DNA of 64,000 nt from the NCBI GenBank assembly GCA_900095095.1, contig FMBT01000306.1:372001-436000 (forward strand), written 5' to 3'. This stretch comes from Fragilariopsis cylindrus CCMP1102. Lineage: Eukaryota > Bacillariophyta > Bacillariophyceae > Bacillariales > Bacillariaceae. Shown one piece after another: positions 32,950-46,088 of the stretch; the first letter of the stretch is position 1; each line of letters starts with the position of its first letter. The translations under genes were made by a program, and so were the position numbers. The notes below the pieces were generated by a model. The model searched no databases. It had not been told where the DNA came from and was given only the letters and a program-made list of their open reading frames with translations.

Positions 32950-35555
32950 CTACAGCAACGACCTCAACGATACTATCATCTGCGGCTGTATTATACTAGA
33001 AGAGACCATCACATCACCAGTTTCAGTATCGATATCAACGTCGTAAAATCCAGGCCTCGTCGGTAGTCCAGGGATCGTCATAATATCTCCGCAAATGGGA
33101 TAGACGAAACCTGCTCCAGCACAACATCGGACTTCCCTAACAGTTGTACGATGCCCTTTAGGGACGCCTTTTGCAGAAGGATCGCAACTGAACGAATATT
33201 GCGTCTTGGCTATACAAATTGGCAATTACCAAATCCACTTTTTTCATACTGTTCAATTTGTTTAATTGCCAATGGAGAAAAGTCTACACCGTCAGCTCCG
33301 TAGATTTCTTTACTGATAACTTCTACCTTCTCCTTAATACACAGATCTAAGTCGTACAGGAATTTGAAATTGGCCTCGTCATTTTCCTTACAAGCTTTTT
33401 CCACAGCACGGGCAAGATCTGCAGCACCTGCACCTCCTTGACTCCAGTGGTCGGACATGACTGCATCGAAGGCACCGGCGGCCATTGCTGCCCCCTTCAC
33501 GACATCGATTTCCGCATCAGTGTCTGTTTTAAATTTATTAACAGCAACGACGACGTTCACACCGAACTTTTTAGCATTTTCGATGTGTTTCTGTAGATTG
33601 ACACATCCCTTCAATAACAGATCAACATTTTCTTCCGTGTATTCTTTTGAAGCGGTTTGCCAGCCGATACCGGTGGACCACCACCGTGCATTTTCAATGC
33701 TCGGACTGTTGCTACGATAACTGCCGCCTTCGGCTTTAATCCACTGTACCTACATTTGATATTAAAGAATTTTTCCATACCAATGTCGGCTCCGAAGCCC
33801 GCCTCTGTTACACAAAATCCATCAGGACCGACTAATTTGAGTGCAATCTCATCAGCAACGACGGATGAGTTTCCAGTGGCGATGTTAGCGAATGGACCAG
33901 CGTGGACAAGAACGGGTGTCCTTTCTACAGTCTGCATGAGTGTAGGCATAATGGCATCTTTCATCAATACCGTTAATGCTCCACCACATCCCAGATCATC
34001 TGCTGTAACTGGCTCATCTTGTCGAGAATATCCCACAACCATCGCACCAAGCTTCTCACGCAAATCTTTTAAATCTTTTGCTAACGCTAACGCTGCCATA
34101 ACTTCCGACGCAACGGTAATATCAAATCCAGTTTTACGATCGTGTTGGATCCGTTCTCCATCCTTTTCTTTCGATTTCACAGTTTCTTTTGGACCCTCCC
34201 CAACTGTTATACTACGTAGATGCCGATCACATGTATCCAAAACCTAATATTATATGTTCAATAATACAAAACAAAGATGAAACAGAAAATAGATCAGAGA
34301 AAGGAATATTTATTTCAATATGACCATTCACAAGCAGCACAGCATGCTCCCATAACTTTGATCGAGAAAACAAAGCAGGACGAGCTAGCTAACTAAACGA
34401 CAGACAAATAATTCTTATTTATTTCTCTTACCCGTTGCCATGTAATCCTTTCAGGATCAAGATCGAGTCTTGCGAAACGTGATTTTTCTTCCGATGTAAA
34501 ATCTTCAGGGGAACGTCCTTCATATGAGATACCTAACTTATCCAAACGACGTTTCTGTACTTTCGGTAATTCTTTTCCAGCTGGACATAATCGTCGAAAT
34601 AATGCCTCATCACTTTGTGATGCTTCATGGTATAGTCTTGTATCGATTGCTGCTGCTAATAAATTATTTGCAGCAGTAATAGCATGTATGTCACCCGTTA
34701 AATGTAAATTAAATTCTTCCATCGGGACGACTTGTGCATACCCGCCACCAGCAGCACCACCCTTAATACCAAATGTCGGACCTTGTGATGGTTGCCGAAT
34801 ACATGCGATACACTTTTTACCTAATATTGCACCCAATGCTTGAGCAAGTCCAATAGTTGTTGTTGATTTACCTTCCCCTAATGGTGTTGGGTTTATACCG
34901 GTAACGACGCTAATAATAAATTTTTGAATAATTAACACAAGTAGTACGTACAACAGCAACAAAAATAGAGTTTAAGTATATGTGACTAGATGATACAAGA
35001 ACTCGTTAATGTTCTCACTCCTCGTACAAGTAAAAGCCACAAATTTCTCACAACAGCAACAGCAACAACAACTATTAAATAAGATATGCTTACACGTAAT
35101 TGCCATTTTGGACATCCTTTCTATTCTCCCTAGCGGACAATGCAACTTTAGCTTTAGCAATTCCCCAAGGAAAAACTTCTTCATCGGTAAGACCAACTCT
35201 ATCGGGTTTTTTGTCAAGTCAAGTCAAGTCGAGTCAAGAAATAAATAAATAAATGCAGAGGAAACGTATTAAAATACAATGCAATATAATACGTTGTTTG
35301 CAGAAATACAATGATGGTGTGTGTGAGTAAATAGAAATAGAAAGGTACTTTTCAATATGCTTCTACTGTATGTATGTATGAACATGTTATGTTATGTTAG
35401 GATACTCACTGATATCCAACTTCTGCAATAGATAACAAACCAACTTCCTTAACGATTTGTTGACTAACTTCAATATCAGACGGAACAGGGTTTGAACAGG
35501 ATAGTTTAGGATATCCTAATGCATTATTATTACTATTATTATTTTCTTCTGACAT
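32950..35555 (-). CDS. FTHFS: Formate-tetrahydrofolate ligase (10-formyl-THF synthetase), four exons
   Basis: Makes 10-formyl-THF from formate, THF and ATP in one-carbon metabolism. Exons on the minus strand: 35555-35410 (MSEENNNS..., [25 protein letters not shown]), 35198-35094 ([24 protein letters not shown]), 34909-34432 ([17 protein letters not shown], the ATP loop; [28 protein letters not shown]) and 34243-32950 ([10 protein letters not shown] to SSIIQPQM). Phases match at all junctions. Exon 4 is missing one base in an A-run at about 33648 (before [11 protein letters not shown]) and one T at about 33223 (before [13 protein letters not shown]). With those, the length is about 674 residues, normal for the monofunctional enzyme. 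There is no dehydrogenase/cyclohydrolase domain and no obvious organelle signal, so the protein is probably cytosolic. The two slips at homopolymers look like sequence errors. Confidence 0.93.
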
Positions 35556-36262
35556 TATATGAAATGATATTGCTGACAATATAATAAAGAAAAGATTGGA
35601 TTGTAAACTTTGATACTGCTGTACTGTACTTTCCTTTGAGTATGATGATGATGATACAAAGAATGTTATTGGAATGACAGAATTCTAGTTTCCGTTAGGT
35701 TTTTGTGCGACTACCGTACGGTAAGTTGTTAGATGGCGCAAAACTCAACAACAAAGACAAGATTCAAGATACAGTACACGTCACATGACGATCGACGTTA
35801 AGTTTGCTTGTTACATCACATATTTTGACATACTTTAGTTTCTTTTTTATATTTTTGAGTGCCCCCTTTTAATTATTACCTTAAGCGTAACTTAACCTCC
35901 CCCGCCCGCCAGCAGGGCTGGGTGACGCCGGTTTGATTTCTATTTGAAATTCTCAATTGATTGCTTACTTTCGCTGTTCCTGATGTCATTCCTAGATCCA
36001 AAACGAAGCCTGAACAATAAAACGGGTTGATCAATCACTTAGTAGAAGTCGAAGAAAATAGCATAGCAGCATTGTTGTTACATTATATGCAAGAAATTCA
36101 TGTTGGTAGAAACAATTGATCAGCTCGAACAGAAGCAACTTTTAAAAACATTGACTTTTTAAATTAAACTTCGTTAATTAATTGTTCTTTTCCTTTTTTT
36201 AGTTTTACAGGTTTTTGTTTGCGACTCGACTCACCATATTACTCTTCCATTTAGAAGAAAGA
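35556..36262. other. Divergent upstream region of FTHFS and RING genes
   Basis: A shared upstream region with a GC-rich patch near 35898-35933 (cctcccccgcccgcc...) and a gatgatgatgatg run near 35643. No gene is supported. Confidence 0.45.
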
Positions 36263-37288
36263 ATGACTCGCAGCAATATTAAAGGAAGAATACCTCTACC
36301 ATCGAGTGAAGTAAAAGAAAAGGAGGATTGTAGTACTTGTAGTGATGGTAGTACTGAATCGAAATCGCAGACGCAAAACAACAAAAAGAAGAGGAAGAGG
36401 AAGAAAAAGAAGAAACGACGACGAGACAAAAGAAGAAACAGCAACGTTAGTGAAAGAGACGAAAATACAAATTCACCAGCAGCAGCAGCAGCCGCGGTTA
36501 CAGCCACTAATATGAAATTAATTGATGATATTATAAAGGATGCAACTGAAACGATACAAAATAATAATGAAAAATTACTTGATGGTAGTCATCCTGATTT
36601 ACCAAAGATTGTACGATTACATCGTGAGCGACGTACAAAAGAAGATGCATGCTTAATTTGTTTGGACAATGGTATTAACGATGACAAACCAATTGAAATG
36701 TTCTCATCGTGTTGTGGACAAGCATATCATATCCAATGTTATTATAATCAAATACAAAGTACGAATACTGTATCATCTGAATCTTGTGGTGTTTGTCGTA
36801 CAAAATTACCAGACTTAGTCCTGAAGACCAAAACAAGAAGAAGTAAGAAAAGGGAGAATCAACGAACGGTGGCGGCGAGTCGTCAACAACAACGATATCG
36901 ACGACGAGTGCCATTTGAAAATATTTTACAAGATTCATCGTCATCTTCCAGTAGTGATGACAGCACTGTAACATCATCTTCCAGCTCGTCCAGTGCTTCT
37001 ACAACGGGCCTATTACTTCAACAAGGTCGGATGCGACGTCCGCCCAGTGGTGATGATGATGATGATGATGATGACAGTTCTTCTTCTACGACGAGTGACG
37101 ACGATACCGGTCAATTGTCGTCCAGTGATGAAAGTTCGTCTAGTAGTAGTAGTAGTAGTAGTAGCAGCGATGACGGTATTATGAGCAGTGATAGTAGTAG
37201 CGGGTCTTCCAGTAGTAATAGTTCTGATTCTGAAAGAATGGATCGGACTGAAAGAATGCGGTTGATTCGTCGTGGGGGTGGTCGTTGA
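36263..37288 (+). CDS. RING-type zinc-finger protein with acidic Ser-rich tail
   Basis: Start ATG at 36263 (MTRSNIKGR). Residues about 45-75 are a dense Lys/Arg run resembling a nuclear localisation signal. The RING-like domain at about 130-185 has CLICLDNG, SCCGQAYHIQC and SCGVCRT (C-x2-C ... C/C ... H-x2-C ... C-x2-C), fitting a C3HC4/RINGv variant and suggesting E3 ubiquitin-ligase activity. The second half is disordered: Arg-rich, then Ser/Asp tracts (TCTTCC, GAT and AGT codon repeats near 36940-37220) that look like CK2-type phosphorylation substrate. Single exon. The target is unknown; the RING-type zinc site is clearer than the ligase activity. Confidence 0.72.
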   Translation: MTRSNIKGRIPLPSSEVKEKEDCSTCSDGSTESKSQTQNNKKKRKRKKKKKRRRDKRRNSNVSERDENTNSPAAAAAAVTATNMKLIDDIIKDATETIQNNNEKLLDGSHPDLPKIVRLHRERRTKEDACLICLDNGINDDKPIEMFSSCCGQAYHIQCYYNQIQSTNTVSSESCGVCRTKLPDLVLKTKTRRSKKRENQRTVAASRQQQRYRRRVPFENILQDSSSSSSSDDSTVTSSSSSSSASTTGLLLQQGRMRRPPSGDDDDDDDDSSSSTTSDDDTGQLSSSDESSSSSSSSSSSSDDGIMSSDSSSGSSSSNSSDSERMDRTERMRLIRRGGGR

Positions 37289-38280
37289 CTGTGCTGTGTG
37301 ACACCAGAAAGCCGCGAAGGCATCAAGTACAATATACCCGACTCGATTGGCTCATTATATCGTTGGGAAGAAGAGCATATGTAGATAGATATAGTATAGT
37401 ATAGTACAATATAATATAAGGTTTTTAAATGGTACAAGTCAACCATTCATTCACTTGTTCTCCAGTTCAGTCTCATTTTGAGTTAGAATCAATCAATCAT
37501 CGGAATGTTACAATACTATATTGTATATTGTATATTGTATTCAATAGCTACTAGAATAAAGTAAATGAATACTAGCAAATTAAATTGATTGTTTTGTTTT
37601 GATGAATAATATTATGTGTAGGTAGTATCTTATGTAAAATTATGGAGTAAGTAAATTGATTTTAAAATTGTTGCTTGTGAGAAAAAGAAAGAGAAATCGC
37701 ATATTTAATCATTCATAGAATAAAACGATGGCCCTTTTCTTTCCCTCCCAAGAAGAAAAAGATGGAACAAAATTAGGTGTTAAAAATTTGTTGTTGTTTT
37801 GTATATATATATATGAATAATAAAATTGTTGTATAGTAAAAAGTTGTCGGTGATTGAATCAAAGATGAGAGGAAAATGCAATACTTGTGATGCGATGTGG
37901 TGTGATGCGCATACGATGCCTGTTACTGAAGGAATGATTAGATTCATACCAAAAAAGTGTTTAATAAAAAATGTTGCTGTTGTTCTTTTGTTTAGGGTGA
38001 GATATTGATAGCTGAGATTCGATAAGATGATACTACCTTTGATTGTTCATTTGGTTAGGATGATACATTAATAGCTGAGATTTGTTGTGATGATACCACC
38101 TTTGATTTCATCATTTGATCATGCCTTCTCCTTGAAGACTGCTGTTGTTTTTAATACTACAATTAGTACCAACAGAATCATCATTGAAGAAGATCACGGA
38201 GGTATGAGAATCATCCTTATTCGAAGACTTGTTGTTGTTCGAGTTCGATGATGATGATGATGATGTAGATAAGTACGGTG
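37289..38280. other. Intergenic
   Basis: AT-rich region between convergent genes with TA-rich simple repeats (near 37387-37420 and 37800-37815). A degenerate pair of about 60 bp near 38000-38115 (ttgatagctgagatt / ttaatagctgagattt, each followed by tgatactacctttgatt-like sequence) forms a short tandem repeat. No gene is supported. Confidence 0.45.
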
Positions 38281-39297
38281 CTAAAAAATCTTTTCACGTC
38301 GTTTCTTTTCACCACAGGTGATAATATTATGTAAGTTTCTTAGAATACTCTCTAAAAATTCATCTGACTTACTGGATTTCAAACGAGCAATTGTTTGATA
38401 ACGATTACGACGTGTTTGATTCGCACTTTTTGTACCAGCACGTATCGATTTGGATGTATATCCTAATTGATGTAGGATATGTTCACGATGTGCTGATACT
38501 AATGGACATAATTTTTTGTGAGATCGACGATTACCATTGTCATTATAATCATTATTATAATCATTATCGCCAGAACCATTAGAAGAAGTACCAAAACGGA
38601 ATTTTTCATATAAATCAATTTGTACAGTAACCGGTTCACCAATTGGATCCCATCCAATTGTTAATGGACAACCTGTATTCCCACCAGGATTATCACCTGG
38701 TTGAATTGGATATTCTTGAATTCTAACAGTAGAAAATTGAACAACACTAACATTGTTACTTTCATCACTGTTGACGTTTTTATGAATGTTTCCTACTTTC
38801 TCCTTCTTCTTATTCTTTTTTTCCTCCTTTTCAATAAGTATTTTCAATGAATCCATATCAAAACTACTACAAGTTGATGTTGTACCGTTATTATTGGACA
38901 ATTTAGTACATGCTGCATTTGATAGTACCTCTTTAATATAAATCCTACTAGCAGAATCATCCAAACATGGATGTGCCTTCTGGCGATTTTGTTGTTGATG
39001 TTTACTACTAACAACAGGAAACAAAGTTGATAAACTTTTTGCAGCAGGATAATCTAAATCACCAGTACATGTCAAACCAGAAACAGATGGTCGTGATATT
39101 GTTCCTGAATTGCGAAGAATATTAGACGATGATAAGACAGAGTAATCATCATTATCATTATCAGTATCATTTGTTGCTGTTGTAGCTATTGTTTTGTTGA
39201 ATACTTTGACATTATTTCCATTTTTATATCCCACTCCTGGTGTAGTACTTATATTCGAATAGTGTTCTAAAAATGGGTCGCTGTCCGTCATAATCAT
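38281..39297 (-). CDS. Diatom-expanded uncharacterised protein with GDNPG...PLTIGW motif
   Basis: A 338-residue single-exon protein. An Asn/Asp/Thr-rich N-terminus is followed by a Lys-rich coiled segment (EKEEKKNKKKEKV) and a compact conserved block, VQFSTVRIQEYPIQPGDNPGG, then CPLTIGWDPIGEPVTVQIDLYEKFR. After it comes a basic C-terminus with REHILHQLGYTSKSI and RNRYQTI. This block is a hallmark of a large gene family in diatoms and other stramenopiles, usually written VxFxxVxIREYPxxLGDNPxxxxGPPLTIGW. It has no known function. It is the best single clue to the source lineage. Confidence 0.7.
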   Translation of the reverse strand: MIMTDSDPFLEHYSNISTTPGVGYKNGNNVKVFNKTIATTATNDTDNDNDDYSVLSSSNILRNSGTISRPSVSGLTCTGDLDYPAAKSLSTLFPVVSSKHQQQNRQKAHPCLDDSASRIYIKEVLSNAACTKLSNNNGTTSTCSSFDMDSLKILIEKEEKKNKKKEKVGNIHKNVNSDESNNVSVVQFSTVRIQEYPIQPGDNPGGNTGCPLTIGWDPIGEPVTVQIDLYEKFRFGTSSNGSGDNDYNNDYNDNGNRRSHKKLCPLVSAHREHILHQLGYTSKSIRAGTKSANQTRRNRYQTIARLKSSKSDEFLESILRNLHNIITCGEKKRREKIF

Positions 39298-39571
39298 ACG
39301 ATATCCTACACTACGTTGAAAGGACCTTTATACCGGTAGTGGTTGTTTTTATTTTATCTTATTTTGCGTTTTGTTGTGTTGTGTTGTGTTTTGTTTTGTT
39401 GTGTTGTTTTGCGTTGTGTTGTGTATAGTACGCTTGTGCATCGATGGTTGTTTTCTTATTATTTTTCGCCTGTACCGGTAGCGGATCGATCGTCTGATTG
39501 AGTAGCGCCTTTATTTCACTTTTTTTTCCGTCGCGGCTCAACAATCGAACAAGCAGGCAGTGACACTTTAA
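39298..39571. repeat. TTGTG-type simple repeat and element flank
   Basis: Positions about 39360-39425 consist of a degenerate (TTGTG/TTTTG)n tract. It separates the diatom-family gene from the left end of the large retrotransposon. Confidence 0.6.
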
Positions 39572-39909
39572 CACGGACGTACCATTATATATGCAATAAA
39601 TGCTTTTTCAATTACTATGCCTGTTCTCATACTCCTTAAATAATGTTGGATTGGACACAATGAGAACGTTAGTTAAAGTGCTTCCGTTTTTACTAGTGAT
39701 TGATTCAACATTCCTTCACCCGCTTATTTTGACACGCAGGTCCAGCAAGTGCAGTGATGAATTCGCCTCCTGCGCGTACAACCTACGCGCAAGGAAGGCG
39801 GAGGCAGAGTGAAATAGTATACACCTATTACACTCTCATTCTTTGTCAGATTTGACCTATGTCGTCGAAAAGACTCGACTGAAGTAACCTTACTGTATAT
39901 GCTTTCTTG

Positions 39910-40140
39910 GGCTACACCAACAGTAAGAGTATCAACACACACTTCACAACAGGACACAGATCAATGGAACCACCAATTTCCGTCAAAAAACTCGACACCA
40001 GAGCCACGACGACGCGAAAATCAATACTTGGGTGGGTTGTAGACAGTACAACACAAACATTTGAACAACGACAGCGCCATAGCACCACACTCCACAGCGG
40101 AGCAACGGTCTGCCATCGTCTTGTTCAAGAATCGACCTCC
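39910..40140 (+). mobile_element. Small fragment related to DIRS-like pol, in the element leader
   Basis: The translation MEPPISVKKLDTRATTTRK and ILGWVVD matches the post-YIDD part of the reverse transcriptase of the neighbouring elements (MGPPVSIKKL...ILGWLFDG). It therefore looks like a scrap of another, diverged copy lying near the left end of the large element. It is a broken remnant. Confidence 0.45.
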
Positions 40141-41173
40141 GGTCTCATATTCCTCACACCGGTACACACCGAGAGGACAACCAAAGGTGCAACGACACCA
40201 TCAGCTCTCGCATCAATCACAATGCAAAAGCAGTAAACAAATACGGATTCGATCCAAATTTTTGTGACAGCGCACGCCGCGCTCACGTCACCAAAAACCA
40301 GCCAATTGCACTTAAGGACTGCCACCGGCACGTCACTTTTAGTTTTCACTTTCACTTTACTACCACGATACGAGGAACAACGGAAACACCACCGCACACA
40401 AGCGCGCTTTTAGGGATATCGACGCATACGTCGACGAAACTTCAAAACAGCCGGCACTACCGGCTATAAACACTATCAGCACGCGCCAGCCACTCATACC
40501 TTTTATCATTTACGGTTGGCTCGCCACACGCCATCAGGCACAACTCATCGTTACGATCAACTTTTGACATGATAAGGCAAAACGCGAAACACCTTTTCGC
40601 TCACAAAGCACATGTGGTTTCTCCACCTGCTACCACGAGAAAGAGACAATGCCGGAATCAAACTTCCATTCCAACGCTCGACACCAGCGTACGATAAATT
40701 CAACGCCATCGTACAAATTCAACGCCGGAGTGAATCCTTATATGCCGCTTATTTCAAATTCACGAATGTTCTAAGTACAACAACATTGCAACAAAATTTG
40801 CTACAACCATATAGGGAACGAGCACCTTTCTGTGCACTCTCGACTCCGTCATAGGTTACATACGAACCAACGGTAGCGTCAAACGCATTAGATCACTCAA
40901 ACGGAACCAACGCTTCCGTTAGAGCTATATTTCCTTGCCCTAACGCTAAATGAACAACATTTGACAAAGATTTACTTAAAATATTCTTTTACACTCTAGT
41001 GTTCCACCAAAATTTTACTTGTATTTACGTTATTCTACACGACTTTCATAACATTTCCGTCGTTCATTTCAAACCTATCAAATGTTCCGGTCTCCTTATA
41101 GTCACAAAACAAACTTGACTTCACATCAAAACCTTCTTTGCAACTCAAACAACATCAAAGTTTTCTTAGCAAT

Positions 41174-43669
41174 CATGTCTCTTCAAAACACACTTGCATC
41201 CCTCCTTTTGTCTGAGGCACATCGCCCAGCACAGGACACAGCGTTGTTCAACACAGCGTCGTTCGAAACAAACTCGGAACATTTCCCCATCTCGGATGCT
41301 TGGTGGAACACCGGATCCATTTGCGTTGCTATGCTCCAACACGAACCAGGAGTGGTAACAGCGATGATGATCGTAGGAGTTGAAGGTGACAAACGTTACG
41401 CCATCACTCTCGATCCACTCCGAAACTCGTCGAATTCACCACCGACGACCTGATGCAAATCCCTATGAAGTTAGCAAAAGTCAGCACCCAAAAAGACACA
41501 AAACTTTTTGTCCCTGCATCATGCGCCAACGGCCTCCGCCGTGGTCTTCGCATTGCCCCACTCCGAACGGAGTACTTGCATTTCGCTTTCAACGAGGACT
41601 CCACCCCTCGCCATCCTCATGAATTCTACCATGCCCTAAAGGATATCAAGGACGGCAATGTCCGCATGATCCAAGCTTGGGCAAAGGCAGCTTGCCTTAA
41701 AACCAGCTCACTCACAATTCGAAGTGCAATCGAACTCTCTCCTACTATTCTACCACAGTTTGCCGATCCAATCGCATACCAGAAGTACCGAGACATCTCT
41801 GATGCCTTCGTCGATGAAGATGATGCTCACGACGTCTTTGTCGCTGCACTCTTAAAGGAATTCAACCCAATCATCCGAATGGAGCCAGATAACGCCGCCG
41901 TTACTGAGGACCGTCCACAAGCTCAAACTGAACGTCCACCACAGCCAGCAGACGACGACTCCGACATCGAAGACGTCACTCCGGCATACGCAAGTCGCAA
42001 CAATCAGGACCGGCAACACACCCGCCGACCAAGTACCACGTCTCCTTACAACGAGCAACGTTCTCAGGGACGCTACCCAAACAGGTGCGTCCAATGGAAC
42101 ACCAGCGACAACCTCGAATGCCCTCCACTAGCGTCGGAACATTTCACAGCACGCACGAACTACGCTGCCATGGATTCCAACAGCTACAACAACAATTCTG
42201 GGACCCATCCTTGGACTCAAACTCCAAGAAACTCATGGGGAGCTCACTCGGGACCACCTTCTATCAATCGGCACAGCACAGGCACCTCCACCTTCAGGTC
42301 ACGTGAACCGAACATTTTCACCACTTCCACCAGAGCAAGCTCTAGCCTGAGTCCCTTTGGCTCCAGTCCGTCATCGAGCGCGGCCGATAAACTCAAAGAA
42401 CTCAGCGAGTTGTGCACTCAATGTCCACCAACAACATCAGAAATGAACCAGTGGAACATTCTCAATGCCATGATCGGTTCACCTACTACATCGGCCACTG
42501 ACGAAACCAAGAAGAATTTCTTGGGCATGCAACAGTTTAGCGTCCTTGCATGGGCAAACGTACATCCAAACGACGTAGATTACCTTAACAATCACAACAA
42601 TTACTTTTGGCCTAAACTCAATGCTTGCAAAAACAAGCCCGACGCACGGCACGTCGTACGAACGGAGATGTTCCAACATCTCATACACAAGCACCCGAAA
42701 CTCATCACCTGCCTCCACGACGATTTGATCGAGACCATCATCAACTTTCGCTTCAAGCCGGTGAACCTAGAAAGCGACAAACCAACATTAGGATTAGGTC
42801 CTATGGCATTCGTACCTCGAGATCGCCGGGAAATTGAGATGATGTCTCATCAGATATCCATCAACGAACAATCCGATTCACCAACAACTTCGGATATTGA
42901 CAAAACACGCCTCGGGCGTCCAAAAATTCCAGATGGCGCATCCGGCACCACCTCTACCATCGAATCATGCGCATTGGTCAATGATTTTTTGTGGGCTCCC
43001 AGATGCCCTTATGTCAACCTCGCACAGGGCAGCCTTCTAGCACTGTATGAGGGAAATCAGCATTACGAACACCAAACCAGTTTCGGCACCACCGTCGGTG
43101 CAGAATGCCTATTCCAGCTCACACGCGGAGCGGAACAGTTCTTCGGCCAAGCTACAAGCGAACGCCAACTACTCCAAGGACAGTTACCGACCTTAAATTT
43201 CAATTTCCTCATCGAGGGTATCCGAAACAACAATCTCAACACGTCACAAACGCGTCCTTCGCTCTTCGTACCAGCGCAAACGAAAGCACGTCCTGCACCA
43301 GGAACACCACGTGGTCCAAAAACACCCAAGGTTAAGGGTCAAGGCAAAGGCGCACCACCAGCCACGCAACCAACAAAGTCTAGCACTGTTACTCGTCAAA
43401 TGGGAAACGGCATGACCACGCTTATCAACGATTGGAAAAAGGCACACAATAAGGCCCGTATGCCTAATATATTAGATTTTAGAAAGGCAAGCGACATTGC
43501 TGACGACGCAGCGCTCCAAACGCTACTCAATCTCAACACCGCCACCTGCATCCGCTGGGCACTACTAGGTAGCTGCCGCAGTACCTGCAAACGCGATCAT
43601 CCTCAAACAATTACAGGATTTGCAGAAACAGCGGCAGAGGACATCCTCCGCAAAGGTCTTCCAGAGTAA
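41174..43669 (+). other. Gag-like part of the DIRS-like fossil
   Basis: Begins near the ATG of MSLQNTLASLLLSEAH. It contains an N-terminal domain comparable in position and pattern to that of the second element, a Pro/Ser/Asn-rich disordered middle (about 41900-42400), and a C-terminal half with a Cys/His cluster (CIRWALLGSCRSTCKRDHPQ) that may be a CCCH-like zinc knuckle for nucleic-acid binding. It is interrupted about once. Expected to form the element's RNA-binding particle protein. Confidence 0.6.
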
Positions 43670-43899
43670 GACACATCTTGCTGCTCTACGCGTACGCGTG
43701 TATTTACATCTCTTTACGTTTCTATACTAAACTACCTATAAAATACTTTTTGCATCACTAAATCTATTCTATTCTTATATTCCTACTCTGCTTCACGCTC
43801 TATAACAAAGACGCCCTAACCTAGAACATAGGCCAGCGGCACCTCGGGTTAGCAACAGTCAGAGATACTCACATCAGCACAACACTCGCTACATCTCCT

Positions 43900-46088
43900 G
43901 CAATTCCGAACAACGGGCATTCGAGGAAAACGAACAACTCAATCGACTAGCTGCCACACGAAACTCTTCCACTCAGGAAATCATAGACCACGCACGCCAT
44001 CGAGCAATACATGTTTCACAGCTACCGACAGCACCACCTACGCCTACCCCAGCGCAGCTACCTGCAACACCTCCACCCCTGCGACCACGAGGAGGAGGAC
44101 CATCAACGACTGAACCACCGGCACACACGCCAATACAAAGTAAGTTACCAAAATTTAAGGGGCTCATGCTCCCGCGTCATGAAGTTTTAACACACCCTGC
44201 AGGTCCAGACCTCCTCCGATACGCAGTCGATGGTTGCCCTGTTGACTGTGGCGACCAATGGTCTCGCGAACGAATCGAAGCAGCAATCGAAAAAGGAGCC
44301 CATGCCAGCGCAGAAGCTCCAGGAGCAGCAGAAGCATGTCGTAAAGAAGCACTCGAAAGAGTTGCTGACGGATGCTGTCGCCTCGTCACTTGGGACAAAA
44401 TCAAACACAACATCCCTCCTAACTTAAAGGTCTCACCAATAGCTGCAGTACCGCACAAGTCTCGTATTTACCGCATGATCCTGGATTTGTCATTCCAAAT
44501 CACGCTGAACGGCAAAAAGCTACAATCGGTAAACGAAACTTCCGACAAATCTTTAGCACCACAGCATGCCATGTACGAACTCGGCAACGTCATCCCACGC
44601 ATCATTTGGGCAATGGCAACATCGCACGACACCACAACACCATTTCTGTTCACGAAAGTCGACCTCAAAGACGGGTATTGGCGGATGTGTGTTTAACAGC
44701 GACGACGCCTGGAACTTCGCTTACGTCCTTCCAGGTGGTCAAAAATCAGATCCAATCCAGTTGGTCATACCGGAGGCCCTACAAATGGGATGGGGAGAAT
44801 CACCCCCGTTTTTCTGTGCAGCAACCGAAACGGCACGCGACATTGCACAGGAAAAATTCGACAACCATACTCCGGTCCCAGCACAGCCTATGGAGGACAT
44901 CATGATGGACATCGATTGGAACACCGTCCCAAGTCCAGTCCCTCCACCAACAACAGAACGTTCCAAGCGCCAATTGTCAACCTTCTCGAAGTGTACATCG
45001 ATGATTTCATCGGCCTCATTCAAAGCACAAACAAAGATCATCTGCTCCGATTTTCACGCACAATCCTCAGCGCAATAACGGACGTTTTCCCACCACCAGA
45101 AATCACCAACAGTGCAATGGGTCCACCAGTTTCCATTAAAAAACTCATTGCCGAAGGCACTTGGGAAATAAGGAAGGAAATCCTAGGATGGTTGTTCGAT
45201 GGCATCGCACGAACTATAGAACTGCCAGAAAACAAAGGCAGAACTATACGAACCGAAGTCAAACGTATACTGCGAGGAAAATCCAAACGAGTACCAACAC
45301 GAGACTTCCAAAAAGTTCACGGCAAACTCCAATTCACATCGATAGCAATCCCATGTGGCAAACCACTTCTAGGTCCTCTCGACCAGGCCATCGCCATCGC
45401 AGAACGACACAACAGACATCATGTAACATTGACAGACGACATTCGACTCTGCCTCAGGGATTGGATTGCACTCATTCGACAGTTAGGACAACGCCCTACA
45501 CACGTCAACGAATTAGTGTTGCACAAAGCTTCGTATCAAGGTTTCGTCGATGCATCAAAATGGGGCGTAGGAGGAGTATGGTTCGGAGGAACAAACCAAA
45601 TTTCACCAATCGTTTGGTTCTGGGAATGGCCTACAGAGGTTCGAAACAATCTCGTCACCTCCTCAAATCGAAAAGGCCGCCTAACCATCTCCGATCTAGA
45701 ACTAATGGGCATCCTGCTCCACTGGCTCGTCCTAGAAGCATCGGTGGACAACGACACTCTTACACACTCCAGCATCGCCATTTGGTGCGACAATCTACCA
45801 GCAGTGTCTTGGATATACAAAATGCGCACCAGCACATCACCGGTTGCTTCACGCATACTTCGAGCCTTAGCAGTTCGACTCCAGCATCAACAATCGGGTC
45901 TACTCGCAATCGACCACATCTCAGGAATTTACAATATTATGGCGGACGTCGCTTCACGCAAGCATGTTTCTAACCCTACACAATTCCTCGATTATTTTAC
46001 AAAAACTTTCACTCCTCCTCAGGGAAACTTCTGGACTTTGTTCCAATTTCACGACAATCTATTATCAAGATCTCTTCCGAGATGTTGA
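43900..46088 (+). other. Reverse transcriptase-RNase H part of the DIRS-like fossil
   Basis: Recognised by HKSRIYRMILDLSF and KVDLKDGYWRM (palm), SPPFFCAATETARD, the catalytic VYIDDFIG (near 44990-45015), ILGWLFDG and a connection domain. An RNase H fold follows with its four acidic positions in FVDASKWGVGG, ISDLELMGIL, IWCDNLPAVSW and NIMADVASRKH. The reading frame is interrupted about once. The block order is that of DIRS-type polymerases. Confidence 0.8.
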
